Of a stretch of DNA of 64,000 bases, positions 45,180 to 54,262 are shown piece after piece. The DNA comes from Bacteroidia bacterium (GTDB taxonomy: Bacteria > Bacteroidota > Bacteroidia > UKL13-3): contig JALONK010000012.1 of the NCBI GenBank assembly GCA_025454975.1, positions 1 to 64,000 on the forward strand, given 5' to 3'. Both the position numbers and the translations under genes were made by a program. The stretch's first letter is position 1; the number at the start of each line of letters is the position of its first letter. The notes beneath the pieces are model-generated. The model saw only the letters and a list, made by a program, of their open reading frames with translations. It searched no databases and was not told where the DNA came from.

Positions 45180-46472
45180 ATGAGTTTACAGGAAATTATT
45201 AAAGATGATTTTATCGCCTATCAACAACAGGCCGACGGCAATCAATCATTTACAAATATTAGAAAACAGGCATTTCATGAGTTTGAACGATTGGGTTTCC
45301 CAACAACCAAACATGAAGAATGGAAATATACCAGTTTAAAATCAATCATCGAACAACCTTTTCGCAACAGTTGTGAAATAAATGCAGATGCAGTAGCTAT
45401 GGCTGTTCATTCGCCATTAATGAATATTGATGCGCACCATTTGGTATTTGTTAATGGAAGTTTTATAGCCGAGGCTTCATCGCTAAAACCTTTAGCAGCA
45501 AACGTTATTGTAAAAAATCTTGCCACAGCCAGAACCGAACATCCCGAACAATTTGATGCTCATTTTGGCAAATATGCAAAAGTTGAAGGTGCTGCAATGA
45601 ATGCTTTAAATACGGCATTATTATGCGATGGTGCATTTATTTATGTACCGGCTAAAACACAAATTGAAAAGCCGGTAATTATCTATCACATAACTGATTC
45701 AACTCAATTCCAAACATTATCGCAGCCTCGTAACCTTATAGTATTAGAGAAACAGGCATCAGCACAAGTAGTGGAAGTATATTTAAGTTTAGGCGCTAAC
45801 CCATCATTTACAAATGTTGTTAATGAGGTATATGCCGACGAATCTGCTCAACTTGAACATTATAAAATTCAACAACAAGAAAACGATGCGTTTCAAAATA
45901 ACTTTACGCAGGTTTTTCAAGAAGCAAATACAAACATCAACCAAGTTACCCTAACATTAGACGGTAATTGGACACGCAATAACCTTCATTTTTATATGAA
46001 TGGTGAAAACTGTAATACGCTCTTATATGGTTTGTACCTCACCGATGGTCATCAATTTGTAGATAACCATACACGAGTTGACCATGCTATGCCTAATTGT
46101 TATAGCGATGAAAAATATAAAGGCATATTAAAAGACAAATCAACGGCGGTATTTAACGGTAAAATTATGGTGCATTTAGATGCACAAAAAACCAATGCAT
46201 ATCAACGTAACCAAAATATTTTACTAAGCGATGAGGCTACCATCAATACTAAACCTCAGCTTGAAATTTTTGCTGACGACGTGAAATGTACACATGGCGC
46301 TACCATCGGACAATTGGATAAAGAGGCAATGTTTTATTTGCAAAGCAGAGGTATTACAGAAGCAAATGCAACAAAAATGCTTTTAAATGCTTTCGCTGAT
46401 GACATTGCAGAAAGGATTAAAATTCCTGAATTGGTTGCCATAATGGAAGAAAAAATTGAACAAAAAATCTAA
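45180..46472 (+). CDS. sufD: Fe-S cluster assembly protein SufD
   Basis: SufD partners SufB in the SufBC2D scaffold and is thought to help iron entry. A 430-residue beta-helix protein: FPTTKHEEWKYTSLKSII is the family N-terminal signature, GAFIYVPAKTQIEKPVIIYH and the C-terminal block DVKCTHGATIGQLDKEAMFY (with the conserved Cys-His) define SufD. The order sufB-C-D-S is standard. The 151-nt gap to sufS is larger than the other gaps and may hold an extra signal. Confidence 0.96.
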   Translation: MSLQEIIKDDFIAYQQQADGNQSFTNIRKQAFHEFERLGFPTTKHEEWKYTSLKSIIEQPFRNSCEINADAVAMAVHSPLMNIDAHHLVFVNGSFIAEASSLKPLAANVIVKNLATARTEHPEQFDAHFGKYAKVEGAAMNALNTALLCDGAFIYVPAKTQIEKPVIIYHITDSTQFQTLSQPRNLIVLEKQASAQVVEVYLSLGANPSFTNVVNEVYADESAQLEHYKIQQQENDAFQNNFTQVFQEANTNINQVTLTLDGNWTRNNLHFYMNGENCNTLLYGLYLTDGHQFVDNHTRVDHAMPNCYSDEKYKGILKDKSTAVFNGKIMVHLDAQKTNAYQRNQNILLSDEATINTKPQLEIFADDVKCTHGATIGQLDKEAMFYLQSRGITEANATKMLLNAFADDIAERIKIPELVAIMEEKIEQKI

Positions 46473-46623
46473 TGCGTAACTGTAAGTCGCAGGTTGATGT
46501 TTGATTTTGTAAGTATTTTAAAACAAGTGATTAACAGTAAGTACTAATTATCATTTATAACTAAACAGCATATACTTCAAGGAAAAATAATCCATTGTAT
46601 ATGATATTCGGCGGGCTAATTAC

Positions 46624-47835
46624 ATGACATCAGCGTTACAATCTATTCGGCAGCAGTTTCCCATACTTCATCAAGAAGTTAACGGCAAACCTCTTATTTA
46701 TTTTGATAACGCAGCTACAACTCAAAAACCTAAACAGGTTATAGATGCCTTACAACATTATTATTCGCTGGATAATGCTAATATACACAGGGCGGCACAT
46801 ACTTTAGCTGCTCGGTCAACTCAGTACTTCGAAGAAACACGAAAATCAATACAACAATTTATACATGCGAAAGAAGATGCTGAATGTATCTTCACCAAAG
46901 GTGTAACCGAAAGCATTAACCTTGTTGCACAAACTTGGGGTAGAAATAATTTAAAACCGGGTGATGAAGTATTGATTTCAGCTATGGAGCACCACAGTAA
47001 TATTGTTCCATGGCAAATGATTTGTGCAGCTACAGGAGCTGCATTAAAAGTAATTCCTATCAATGATGCCGGCGAATTGTTGATGGATGAGTTCGAAAAA
47101 TTGTTAAACCATAACACTAAAATGGTGGCATGTGTTTGGGTAAGCAATGCGTTGGGAACGATTAATCCTGTAAAAGAAATTATCCAAAAAGCACATGCTG
47201 TGGGTGCTAAAGTTTTATTAGATGGCGCACAAGCTTGTTCTCATTTGGAAGTAGATGTTCAAGATTTAGATTGCGACTTTTTAACCATCTCTTCTCACAA
47301 ACTATACGGACCAACAGGGGTTGGTGTACTTTATGGAAAACGTGAGATTTTAGAAGCCATGCCTCCTTATCAAGGTGGAGGAGAAATGATTGAAGAAGTT
47401 ACATTTGAAAAAACAACCTATAACCAAATACCATTTAAATTTGAAGCCGGTACTCCCAATATTGGAGATGTAATTGCCTTTAATGAGGCTATTAAGTTTG
47501 TGAATGTTATGGGTAAGGCAAACATGGCTGCACATGAAGAGCAATTATTAAAACATTTTATTTCAGGCTTAACTGCTATAGATGGTGTTAAATTGGTTGG
47601 TACAGCTCAACATAAAATTTCAGTTCAATCATTCGTTTTACAACAAATTCATCATTTCGATGTGGGAATGTTATTAGATGCTAACGGTATTGCCGTGCGC
47701 ACCGGGCATCATTGCACCCAACCTTTAATGAAGCGTTTGGGATTAGATGGAACTGTTCGTGCATCGTTTGCAGTTTATAATACCATTGATGAAATTGATG
47801 TGTTATTAGAAGCACTCCAAAAATTAAGCAGATAA
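46624..47835 (+). CDS. sufS: Cysteine desulfurase SufS
   Basis: SufS removes sulfur from cysteine using pyridoxal phosphate and gives it to SufE. A 403-residue type II desulfurase: N-terminal FPILHQEVNGKPLIYFDNAA, PLP lysine K226 in SSHKLYGPTG and the persulfide cysteine C364 in TGHHCTQPL. This is the group II short-loop arrangement that needs SufE or SufU; sufE follows after 90 nt. Start ATG 46624. Confidence 0.97.
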   Translation: MTSALQSIRQQFPILHQEVNGKPLIYFDNAATTQKPKQVIDALQHYYSLDNANIHRAAHTLAARSTQYFEETRKSIQQFIHAKEDAECIFTKGVTESINLVAQTWGRNNLKPGDEVLISAMEHHSNIVPWQMICAATGAALKVIPINDAGELLMDEFEKLLNHNTKMVACVWVSNALGTINPVKEIIQKAHAVGAKVLLDGAQACSHLEVDVQDLDCDFLTISSHKLYGPTGVGVLYGKREILEAMPPYQGGGEMIEEVTFEKTTYNQIPFKFEAGTPNIGDVIAFNEAIKFVNVMGKANMAAHEEQLLKHFISGLTAIDGVKLVGTAQHKISVQSFVLQQIHHFDVGMLLDANGIAVRTGHHCTQPLMKRLGLDGTVRASFAVYNTIDEIDVLLEALQKLSR

Positions 47836-47865
47836 TGAAAACGTTAAACACCAAAATAATTGAAA

Positions 47866-47873
47866 TACTTTTG
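47866..47873 (+). promoter_or_regulatory. -7-like element (TACTTTTG) before sufE
   Basis: Exact TAnnTTTG in the sufS-sufE gap, 52 nt before the sufE ATG. No clear -33 TTTG. It may give sufE and the DUF59 gene extra expression. Confidence 0.4.
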
Positions 47874-47925
47874 TGTGATTTGTTTGTTATTAATTGCATA
47901 AATAAAACAGCTATAACAAATTAAT

Positions 47926-48348
47926 ATGTTAACGCCAACCGAAATACAAGAAGAAATTATTGAGAACTTTTCACTGTTTGAAGGTGATATGGAACAAACG
48001 CTCATGTATTTAATGGACTTAGGTAAAAAGCTGCCGCCAATGCAAGAGGCTTTAAAAACGGATGAGTTTTTAGTAAAAGGATGTCAAAGTAAGGTATGGG
48101 TATTCCCAACCCTTAAAGAAGGCAGGATACACTTTGAAGCAGATAGTAATACTGCAATTACCAAAGGTCTATTATGGTTGTTGTATAGCATTTGGAACAA
48201 TCAAACTCCCGAAACTATACTTCAAACCGAACTTTTTTTTATTGATAAAATTGGAATGAACCGCATGATTGGAAGTCAACGCAGCAATGGGTTTAATAGC
48301 ATGATTCAAAAAATGCGATTATTCGCATTAGGATATAAGAACAATTAA
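47926..48348 (+). CDS. sufE: Sulfur acceptor protein SufE
   Basis: SufE takes sulfur from SufS and passes it to SufB. A 140-residue protein with the conserved persulfide cysteine C53 in LVKGCQSKVWVF, the SufE motif GLLWLLYSIWNNQTPETI, and the end FNSMIQKMRLFAL. Position after sufS fits. The next gene starts 18 nt later. Confidence 0.95.
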   Translation: MLTPTEIQEEIIENFSLFEGDMEQTLMYLMDLGKKLPPMQEALKTDEFLVKGCQSKVWVFPTLKEGRIHFEADSNTAITKGLLWLLYSIWNNQTPETILQTELFFIDKIGMNRMIGSQRSNGFNSMIQKMRLFALGYKNN

Positions 48349-48366
48349 TAAACAGAGAAATAATTG

Positions 48367-48714
48367 ATGGAGCATTCAGATAATATGACAAATACACCTT
48401 TACGTACTTTTGTAGATGTACAAAACGAAGCCATTCAAGTATTACAAACGGTATATGATCCCGAAATACCGGTTAATATTTATGAATTAGGATTGATTTA
48501 TGAGGTGAATGTAAATCATGATTTAGCGATTGAGATTATAATGTCATTAACTTCACCTTTTTGTCCGGCTGCCCAAAGCATGCCCGAAGAAATAAAACAA
48601 AAGTTGGGAAACATTGAAGGGGTGAAGGAAGTAGAGGTAAAAATTACTTTCGATCCACCATGGACACAGGATTTGATGAGTGAAGCCGCAAAGCTACAAT
48701 TAGGTTTTATGTAA
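48367..48714 (+). CDS. DUF59/MIP18-type Fe-S assembly protein (SufT-like)
   Basis: About 115 residues of the MIP18/DUF59 family, linked to iron-sulfur cluster carriage or delivery (SufT/PaaD/CIAO2 relatives). VLQTVYDPEIPVNIYELGLI and LTSPFCPAAQSMPEEI carry the family DPE-P-ELGL and CPxA residues, including a Cys. Last gene of the suf locus, which ends at a terminator. The ATG at 48367 is preferred; ATG 48385 (residue 8) and a TTG at 48364 are alternatives. Confidence 0.9.
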   Translation: MEHSDNMTNTPLRTFVDVQNEAIQVLQTVYDPEIPVNIYELGLIYEVNVNHDLAIEIIMSLTSPFCPAAQSMPEEIKQKLGNIEGVKEVEVKITFDPPWTQDLMSEAAKLQLGFM

Positions 48715-48719
48715 TAAAC

Positions 48720-48756
48720 GAGCCACGTGAATCAAAAAGCGTGGCTCTTTTGTTTA
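48720..48756 (+). terminator. Terminator of the suf locus
   Basis: 8-bp stem (GAGCCACG at 48720-48727 with CGTGGCTC at 48740-48747) with a 12-nt loop and a T-rich tail, just after the stop of the DUF59 gene. Confidence 0.88.
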
Positions 48757-48785
48757 TAACAATAACTTATGGAGTGGTCTTTACG

Positions 48786-48816
48786 TTTGGTTAACATCCT
48801 AATAATCTTATATTCG
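48786..48816 (+). promoter_or_regulatory. Bacteroidota-type promoter of the M36 peptidase
   Basis: -33 TTTG at 48786-48789 and -7 TATATTCG at 48809-48816 (one mismatch to TAnnTTTG) with 19-nt spacing, the consensus arrangement. The ATG follows 7 nt later, so the message has almost no leader. Confidence 0.7.
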
Positions 48817-48823
48817 AATACCG

Positions 48824-51406
48824 ATGAAAAAAATAAACTTACTTGTGTTAGCACTTTGTGCAGTATTTACGCTTAGTGCTCAACAATCCTTAAATTTGGT
48901 TAAGCAAAAGCTAATGGCTTCCGGGTTTTCTGAACAGGATGTTAAGGATGTACTCATTACCAATGAGTATACTGATAAACACAATGGGGTAACCCATGTG
49001 TATTTCAAACAAGTTGTAAATGGTATTGAAGTTGAGAATGCTGTTGGAGCCATTCATTATAAAGGTGAAGTTACATTTGGTTTTAACCAACAATTTGTTC
49101 ATCAAGCAACAACAAAAATAAATACCAATCAGGCATCAATTACCCCATCTGTAAATATCACTACAGTAGCGAGTCATTTGCAGTTAAAGGCTCCTTCAAG
49201 TTTAAATAAAACCGCGTTGGTATTAGTTAATGGCAAATGCGAATTAACTGACTTAAGTGTTTCCCCTGCACCAATTAAAGTTAAACTTTGTTATCGTGCC
49301 ATGCCTGAAGGTACACTGTTATTGGTATACGAAACCGGATGGTATGATCAAGCTTCTGGAGAATGGTGGATGGTTTACACTGATGCCTTAACCGGAGCTA
49401 TTGTAGATAAACACAGCCTAACAATTAAATGCAACCTTTCGCACCAACATGGATTTTCAGAAAGTCCGGTGCAAGTGCATTACCCAACTATTAAAAATAA
49501 TATTGAAGGCTATATAGTTGCCAAAAAAGCTTCGAATAAAGCTACATACAGGGCTTATCCTTTAGGGGTTGAAAGTCCGGCCCACGGCGAACGTGTATTA
49601 TTAACCGAACCTGCTGATAGCCTCGCTTCACCTTATGGTTGGCATGATATTGATGGAATAGAAGGTGCAGATGAAACCATCACTTACGGAAACAATGTTT
49701 TGGCTAGTGAAGACAGGATGAGCTTAAATACACCGGGCTATAGTCCCGACGGTGGCGACTCGTTGGTGTTTGACTATCCTTATGATACTTTACAAACGCC
49801 AAGTTATAATTTAAATGCTGCCATCACTAATTTATTCGTATGGAATAATTATTTGCACGATGTAACTTATCATTATGGATTTGATGAAAACTCGGGCAAT
49901 TTCCAACTTAATAACTATAGTAGAGGTGGAGAAGAAAATGATTTTGTATATGCAGAAGCGCAGGATGGCAGTGGTACCAATAATGCAAATTTTGCGACAC
50001 CGGTTGATGGTTTAAACCCACGTATGCAAATGTATTTATGGAACAGGTCGGGTATTTCATTATCTAATCTGATGTTTATAAATACAACAAATTCTAGAGA
50101 CTCTTTCAGTTATTTTATTTCTTCTTTTGGTCCCCGTACTTTTTCATTAACCAATATACCAATGGTATTAGTTGCTGATTCGGCAGGAGGCAATACAACT
50201 TTGGCATGTAACCCGGTGAAAAATGCAGCAGGTAAAATTTTAGTTATTGACAGAGGTACTTGTGGATTTACCCAAAAAGTTAGAAATGCACAAGAAGCAG
50301 GAGCTGTAATGGCTATTGTAATTAACAATGTGAACACTACTGCCTTTGCAATGACAGGCTCGGCATCAGATATTGTTATCCCATCAGTGATGATTTCGTT
50401 GAGTGCAGGAACCATACTTAAACAACGTTTAGCCGCAGGTGAAGTATTTATGAGTATTGATGCAGGGGCTGAACCCGCAGGAGCCATGGATAGTGATTTT
50501 GATAATGGTGTAATTGCTCATGAGTATGGACATGGCATATCTAACCGACTAACCGGTGGGCCTGATAACGCAAATTGTTTACGTCAAACCCAACAAGAAC
50601 AAGCAGGAGAGGGCTGGAGTGATTTTTTCGCATTGGTGCTTACCCAACGTGCCTCTCATAATGCTGAAACAGGAAGAGGTATAGCCACTTGGTTAATTCA
50701 ACAACCGAATGAAGGACTTGGGATTAGAAATTTTCGTTATAGCCGCAGTTTAACTGTTAATCCTACAACTTATGAATCAATAAAAACATTAAGTGTACCG
50801 CATGGCGTAGGTTCGGTATGGTGTGCCATGCTTTATGATTTGTATTGGAATTTCATTGATAAGTATGGTTACGATCCTAATTTATATACCGGCAAAGGCG
50901 GAAACAACAGGGCAATACAATTGGTAATGGATGGTATGAAACTACAACCTTGCAGCCCGGGATTTGTTGATGCAAGAGATGCCATTTTATTAGCAAATAA
51001 AATAAATAATAATGGCGAAGATACCATGCTTATTTGGTCAACTTTTGCCCGACGAGGATTAGGGTTTTCAGCTAAACAAGGTTCAACTTCATCGCGTTCG
51101 GATGGTACTCAAGCTTTTGATTTACCGGTAAGTACATCAACCTCGGTTACTAAAATTAACCAAAGCAGTGGAATGGCTTTTTGGCCTAATCCATCAACCG
51201 GAAATATTGAGCTGTTATTACCTGAAGCATCAACACAAATGAATATAAGCATTTATGATTTGTCGGGGCGAATCGTGTTTGAAACTGTAAAATCCGGACA
51301 AACTACTGTTTCTTTAGACTTAAGTGGATTAGCTAATGGCTTGTATCAAATTCGTTTAGTATCAGGTGATAAAACCTTTACCGATAAATTAATTATTGCC
51401 CATTAG
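48824..51406 (+). CDS. T9SS-secreted M36 (fungalysin) metallopeptidase
   Basis: An 860-residue secreted zinc protease. Signal peptide 1-18 (cut near LSAQ), then an FTP-type inhibitory propeptide (about 20-170). The catalytic M36 domain begins about 230; the zinc motif HEYGH is at 566-570 with the third ligand E596 in GEGWSDFFAL. A PA domain is inserted before the zinc motif (about 455-555: VIDRGTCGFTQKVRNAQEAG). The C-terminal 75 residues are a type A sorting domain (FWPNPSTGNIELLL, ISIYDLSGRIV, LANGLYQIRLV). It should be a surface or secreted protease used to degrade external protein. Confidence 0.95.
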   Translation: MKKINLLVLALCAVFTLSAQQSLNLVKQKLMASGFSEQDVKDVLITNEYTDKHNGVTHVYFKQVVNGIEVENAVGAIHYKGEVTFGFNQQFVHQATTKINTNQASITPSVNITTVASHLQLKAPSSLNKTALVLVNGKCELTDLSVSPAPIKVKLCYRAMPEGTLLLVYETGWYDQASGEWWMVYTDALTGAIVDKHSLTIKCNLSHQHGFSESPVQVHYPTIKNNIEGYIVAKKASNKATYRAYPLGVESPAHGERVLLTEPADSLASPYGWHDIDGIEGADETITYGNNVLASEDRMSLNTPGYSPDGGDSLVFDYPYDTLQTPSYNLNAAITNLFVWNNYLHDVTYHYGFDENSGNFQLNNYSRGGEENDFVYAEAQDGSGTNNANFATPVDGLNPRMQMYLWNRSGISLSNLMFINTTNSRDSFSYFISSFGPRTFSLTNIPMVLVADSAGGNTTLACNPVKNAAGKILVIDRGTCGFTQKVRNAQEAGAVMAIVINNVNTTAFAMTGSASDIVIPSVMISLSAGTILKQRLAAGEVFMSIDAGAEPAGAMDSDFDNGVIAHEYGHGISNRLTGGPDNANCLRQTQQEQAGEGWSDFFALVLTQRASHNAETGRGIATWLIQQPNEGLGIRNFRYSRSLTVNPTTYESIKTLSVPHGVGSVWCAMLYDLYWNFIDKYGYDPNLYTGKGGNNRAIQLVMDGMKLQPCSPGFVDARDAILLANKINNNGEDTMLIWSTFARRGLGFSAKQGSTSSRSDGTQAFDLPVSTSTSVTKINQSSGMAFWPNPSTGNIELLLPEASTQMNISIYDLSGRIVFETVKSGQTTVSLDLSGLANGLYQIRLVSGDKTFTDKLIIAH

Positions 51407-51711
51407 TAAACATCAATCAACACTTTAAAAGATTGTTAGGTGTTAGGTAGAGGTGCTTGCAGATACATAAATTGCTTAATATAAAAGAGCTTGTGTTTTT
51501 ATAGGTGGTTCTTTCAAGTTTTCCTCATAGTGTTCCATATAAAAGTTGATAAAATATAGAAATAATTAAGTCTACATATTAATTCTGGTATTAAACGTTG
51601 AAGTTATTGAAGTAAGGGAAAAAAAATCTGATATTTTAGAACTTGAAAAAATATAGTTGATTATTTAACAACTCAATGAGTTGACCAAGGAAGAATTATA
51701 ACTTATGAAAA
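51407..51711. other. Intergenic region before the nuclease-like gene
   Basis: 305 nt, A/T-rich. In frame, a peptide-like stretch with two internal stops (EVREKKSDILELEKI, then LNELTKEEL just before the next ATG) could be a broken small gene, but this is weak. No terminator or promoter is obvious. Confidence 0.4.
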
Positions 51712-52545
51712 ATGCCTAAATCTAATAACTCTAATATAATTAAATTTCTTAATGAAGGTAAAAACTCAATGTTAAGGGAAACAATTTTTAAGTATGCCTT
51801 CTACCACGACATCAAACTAGCAGCAGCGCAATTCAATTCGAATTTAAAAATTTATGAACCTGAAGTCGATAATGAAGGGTGTGACATAATAATTGAAGAT
51901 ACAAGAGATTTTAGTAGAAAAATACAACTAAAATCAACATATCATTCAAGGACTGCAGTTTGGCATATACATAAGAATATATTGTGTCCTGCATTCAATC
52001 AATCGAGCGACTTTGGCTTGGATAATATTTTTTGTCCTACCTATCCAGGAGCAGTAGTTTTAATAAAAGCCAAAGAGAAAACAACAGATTCAGCAAATGA
52101 TTTTACTTCGCATAAGGGTTTTTATCCTCAAAATGATTACGAATATCTTTACACAGATATTAATGTTATCTACCTTATTTATTTAGATATTATTAAAGGT
52201 AATTCATCCGCCAAAGCTAATGCTAAAAGAGTTATCTCACTTATTCGTGAACCATTCTATTTTGACAAAATAAAAGTACAGAAAAATTTATTTATAACAG
52301 TAAATGGTACAGCTTCCTTAATCAAACTTTTAGGATTCTGTGGTCAAGTTGAATTTTTAAATCATACTCATAAGTTTATAAGAAATTGTGTAAACCCGGC
52401 TAATTTCTTCAAAACACTTTTAGATTACAATCCCTATGAAGTATCTGAAATTGAGTTACAAAATAGAAACCAACTCCTCAACAAAGACAAGGAACTACAT
52501 AAAGAACTAGTTATTAAATCACTTAAGCAATTGGTATTAATATAA
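51712..52545 (+). CDS. Possible PD-(D/E)XK nuclease-like protein, unknown
   Basis: A 277-residue protein that I cannot place in a named family. The N-terminal half has a nuclease-type pattern: helix with E23, then E51, D53, D58 in EPEVDNEGCDIII and Q72-x-K74 in RKIQLKSTYHS, which resembles the D...QxK core of PD-(D/E)XK enzymes such as the DUF4365 group. It may therefore cut DNA or be a diverged restriction/defence protein, but no methylase or other defence gene is adjacent. It stands alone between a secreted peptidase and an HtrA gene in an A/T-rich spacer, typical of an acquired accessory gene. Confidence 0.65.
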   Translation: MPKSNNSNIIKFLNEGKNSMLRETIFKYAFYHDIKLAAAQFNSNLKIYEPEVDNEGCDIIIEDTRDFSRKIQLKSTYHSRTAVWHIHKNILCPAFNQSSDFGLDNIFCPTYPGAVVLIKAKEKTTDSANDFTSHKGFYPQNDYEYLYTDINVIYLIYLDIIKGNSSAKANAKRVISLIREPFYFDKIKVQKNLFITVNGTASLIKLLGFCGQVEFLNHTHKFIRNCVNPANFFKTLLDYNPYEVSEIELQNRNQLLNKDKELHKELVIKSLKQLVLI

Positions 52546-52639
52546 TCTAGTAAACATATACCGAATTCATCTAAGCCAAACACTCACACCAAAACTTAAC
52601 AATGTACGCGACTGTTCTAAATAAAATATATAATTAAGA

Positions 52640-52736
52640 CGAGTCAACTATCAGCTAACTATCCTCACTTTCTCTTCAACCTCACTTCCGCAACTTAAAC
52701 CATCCAGTCCCCATCCGCCTCTCACATCATTTTCAC
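52640..52736. repeat. Pyrimidine-rich stretch after the HtrA gene
   Basis: The plus strand is C/T-rich here (CCATCCAGTCCCCATCCGCC), unlike the surrounding A/T-rich DNA; on the minus strand it is a G/A-rich tract downstream of the HtrA stop. A CAACTATCAGCTAACTATC piece at about 52645-52665 resembles short repeats seen between genes in Bacteroidota. Its role is unknown. Confidence 0.35.
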
Positions 52737-54182
52737 CTAATACACATAAAACGAATAAAATCCTCTTGAGCCATTTGAGTAAACGCCTTCAATGATTATT
52801 TGTCCGCGGATGTTTTCTAAATCTTGTATGAGTGGTTCGGCTTTGGTATATTCTTTTTTGTTAATTGATGTGATTATAAACTCTTCAGGGATGCCCATAT
52901 TTCTTATTCTTCCGGCTCTTATCTCGGTAATTTTAACGCCGAATTTTATGCCATATTTATCGCTTTCTACTTTTGAAATAGGAGTGAAGTCGGCACCCAA
53001 TACATTAGAAGTAATACTTTGCTTTTTAATAATAGCTGTATTGCCGTCGCGGTTAATTAACTTCAGATATATATCTTGTACTTTACCATTTCTTATAATG
53101 GCCAATTTTATGCGGTCGCCCGGACGATAATAGCTTACTTGTTCATCAAATAATACCTTAGTTTCTATTTCTTTTTCATTCACTTTGATAATCACATCAC
53201 CGGCTTTTATGCCTGCTTCTTCCGCAGGTCCGGTTGGCAACACATATTGTACATACACTCCTAAGTTATTGTTTATTGACAATTGGTCGGCCAAGGCTCC
53301 GTCAATATCTTTAACATCCATTCCCGTAAAACCTCGTTGTACTTCGTTGTACTCAATTAAATCTTTCACAATTTTTTGTACAAGGTTTGATGGAATAGCA
53401 AAACCATAACCGTTATACGAACCGGTGTTTGAGGCAATGGCTGTGTTTATGCCAATCAACTCACCATTTGTATTTACTAATGCACCGCCGCTATTACCCG
53501 GATTAATGGCAGCATCGGTTTGTATAAAACTTTCAATGGGGAATCTATTGTTTACCACATTTATGTTTCTGCCTTTGGCACTTACAATACCTGCGGTTAC
53601 AGTTGAAGTAAGGTTAAAAGGATTTCCTACTGCTAAAACCCATTGACCAATTTTCACTTGGTCGCTATTTCCGAAAGTAATATGTTGTAATGTTTGGGCT
53701 TCAATTTTAAGCAGCGCCAAATCTGTTGACCCATCAGTGCCTATAACTTTTGCTTTATATGTATGTTTATTATTATTGGTGATTACTTCAATAACATCTG
53801 CATTTTTAACCACATGTAAGTTGGTTACGATATAACCATCAGCACTAATAATTACCCCACTTCCCGAACTGGTTACCGGTCCTCTTCTGCCAAAAAAATC
53901 CCAGCTCGACCAAAAGTCGAAGAACGGATCGGCTACTTGCTGATTGCTTAAGGTTTTAATGAATACTACGGTTGGGGTAGCAATAGCCGAAGCCTTTATC
54001 ATATCTTCACTTCCGGGGGTATTTATTCCATTAAAGGATACATTATTCGTTAACATCCCCTCATTATTTTCAGTTGAAGCAGAAGTGAAATACACACGAT
54101 TGGGTAATAAGAAATAAAAACCTGCGGCACCTGCAACGCCACTTACAAAAGCAATCAATACTATTTTTAAAGTAAACTTCAT
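52737..54182 (-). CDS. HtrA/DegP-type trypsin-like serine protease
   Basis: A 481-residue periplasmic quality-control protease. N-terminal signal or anchor (residues 2-25), trypsin-like domain with catalytic H123, D154 and S231 (NLHVVKNAD, GSTDLALLKI, NPGNSGGALV), then two PDZ domains (about 280-370 and 390-480). The frame extends 14 codons above the ATG at 54182, but that part lacks a signal start. It probably cleaves misfolded envelope proteins. The gene is separate from DUF1573 upstream, with a hairpin between. Confidence 0.93.
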   Translation of the reverse strand: MKFTLKIVLIAFVSGVAGAAGFYFLLPNRVYFTSASTENNEGMLTNNVSFNGINTPGSEDMIKASAIATPTVVFIKTLSNQQVADPFFDFWSSWDFFGRRGPVTSSGSGVIISADGYIVTNLHVVKNADVIEVITNNNKHTYKAKVIGTDGSTDLALLKIEAQTLQHITFGNSDQVKIGQWVLAVGNPFNLTSTVTAGIVSAKGRNINVVNNRFPIESFIQTDAAINPGNSGGALVNTNGELIGINTAIASNTGSYNGYGFAIPSNLVQKIVKDLIEYNEVQRGFTGMDVKDIDGALADQLSINNNLGVYVQYVLPTGPAEEAGIKAGDVIIKVNEKEIETKVLFDEQVSYYRPGDRIKLAIIRNGKVQDIYLKLINRDGNTAIIKKQSITSNVLGADFTPISKVESDKYGIKFGVKITEIRAGRIRNMGIPEEFIITSINKKEYTKAEPLIQDLENIRGQIIIEGVYSNGSRGFYSFYVY

Positions 54183-54201
54183 GGTTGTGTAAATTGATGT
54201 A

Positions 54202-54209
54202 CAAAAATA
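54202..54209 (-). promoter_or_regulatory. -7 element (TATTTTTG) of the HtrA gene
   Basis: Exact TAnnTTTG on the minus strand, 19 nt before the HtrA ATG, with a TTTC at the -33 position. It directly follows the hairpin 54210-54240, so its T-run may also end the DUF1573 transcript. Confidence 0.5.
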
Positions 54210-54240
54210 ATAGCTGCAATCCAAACAGGAAAGCAGCTAT
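54210..54240 (-). terminator. Hairpin terminator of the DUF1573 gene
   Basis: Perfect 8-bp stem (ATAGCTGC / GCAGCTAT) with a 15-nt loop, followed on the minus strand by TATTATTTTTG. It lies 22 nt after the DUF1573 stop. Its tail coincides with the HtrA promoter. Confidence 0.6.
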
Positions 54241-54262
54241 ATAATCTTTTAACAGAGGAATG

